This document shows positions 5,816-5,908 of a DNA stretch of 5,908 nt, piece by piece. The DNA comes from an uncultured Faecalibacterium sp. GTDB taxonomy: Bacteria > Bacillota > Clostridia > Oscillospirales > Ruminococcaceae. Position 1 is the stretch's first letter; each line of letters begins with the position of its first letter. The stretch covers positions 1-5,908 of the forward strand of contig CAMFSB010000113.1 in the NCBI GenBank assembly GCA_945982465.1. The letters are read 5' to 3'. The notes under the pieces are model-generated. The model was given only the letters and a program-made list of their open reading frames with translations, ran no database searches and had not been told where the DNA came from. Both the position numbers and the translations under genes were made by a program.

Positions 5816-5908
5816 GCGTGCCGTCATCTGTTTGTTCCATAAAGGAAAGATTTGACAGGGGAGACGCGTTGGCTGCGCTTCGCAGCTGAGCTTCGTTGAT
5901 GTGGGTGT
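5816..5908. other. Unassigned right edge
   Basis: No coding region is convincing here. There is an isolated TTGACA (5852-5857) without a matching -10 box at normal spacing, and a perfect 6-bp hairpin GCTGCG-CTT-CGCAGC (5872-5886). The stretch may be upstream sequence of a gene beyond the window. Confidence 0.3.

Noticed and set aside
5742..5842. Extension of the spoIIM-like reading frame to a TAA at 5840-5842
   Set aside because: The extension is Arg-rich, non-membrane-like and reads through a large terminator hairpin, so it is best explained as out-of-frame reading after a frameshift.
5852..5880. Promoter based on TTGACA at 5852-5857
   Set aside because: The bases 17 downstream are GCGCTT, with no -10 match at spacings 16-18.

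Overview
The window is a chromosomal housekeeping segment from what looks like a GC-rich member of the Clostridia. A gut Oscillospiraceae/Ruminococcaceae lineage (Faecalibacterium, Gemmiger or Subdoligranulum type) is my best guess. The reasons are the Firmicutes-style gene order queA-tgt-yajC-TIGR04086 (YrzE-like), Shine-Dalgarno sites of the AAGGAGG type, sigma-A promoters, U-tailed hairpin terminators and GC-rich third codon positions. The taxon is inferred from style, not proven.

Left part (1-1299, minus strand): aspartate-family biosynthesis. asd (aspartate-semialdehyde dehydrogenase) is followed by the first 41 codons of dapA (dihydrodipicolinate synthase), which runs off the left edge. 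The two enzymes catalyse successive steps to lysine and diaminopimelate. A strong intrinsic terminator lies between them, so dapA expression must involve read-through or a promoter I cannot identify. asd is interrupted by an in-frame amber codon (913-915) at a position that should be Glu.

Centre (1300-3761): a divergent promoter region, then queA and tgt on the plus strand, two enzymes of queuosine tRNA modification. The plus promoter (TTGCAA-N17-TATAAT) and the probable asd promoter overlap at their -10 boxes, and a GTAAANNTTTAC palindrome lies among them. The queA-tgt gap of 118 bases holds small hairpins, one directly before the tgt ribosome binding site.

Right part (3762-5908, plus strand): yajC has its own strong promoter and is followed by a hairpin terminator whose 3' arm also carries the ribosome binding site of the next gene, a four-helix TIGR04086-family membrane protein. 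After another terminator comes a SpoIIM-like membrane protein gene with a long disordered N-terminal extension. Its 3' end appears broken by one or two frameshifts. The restored end falls just before a large terminator. The last 90 or so bases contain nothing I can call.

I found no mobile element, CRISPR array, tRNA or rRNA, and no evidence of a wholly new system. The most notable points are the amber codon in asd, the frameshifted spoIIM-like gene (sequencing error versus real decay is the main question), the terminator/SD overlap, and possible attenuation in two intergenic gaps.
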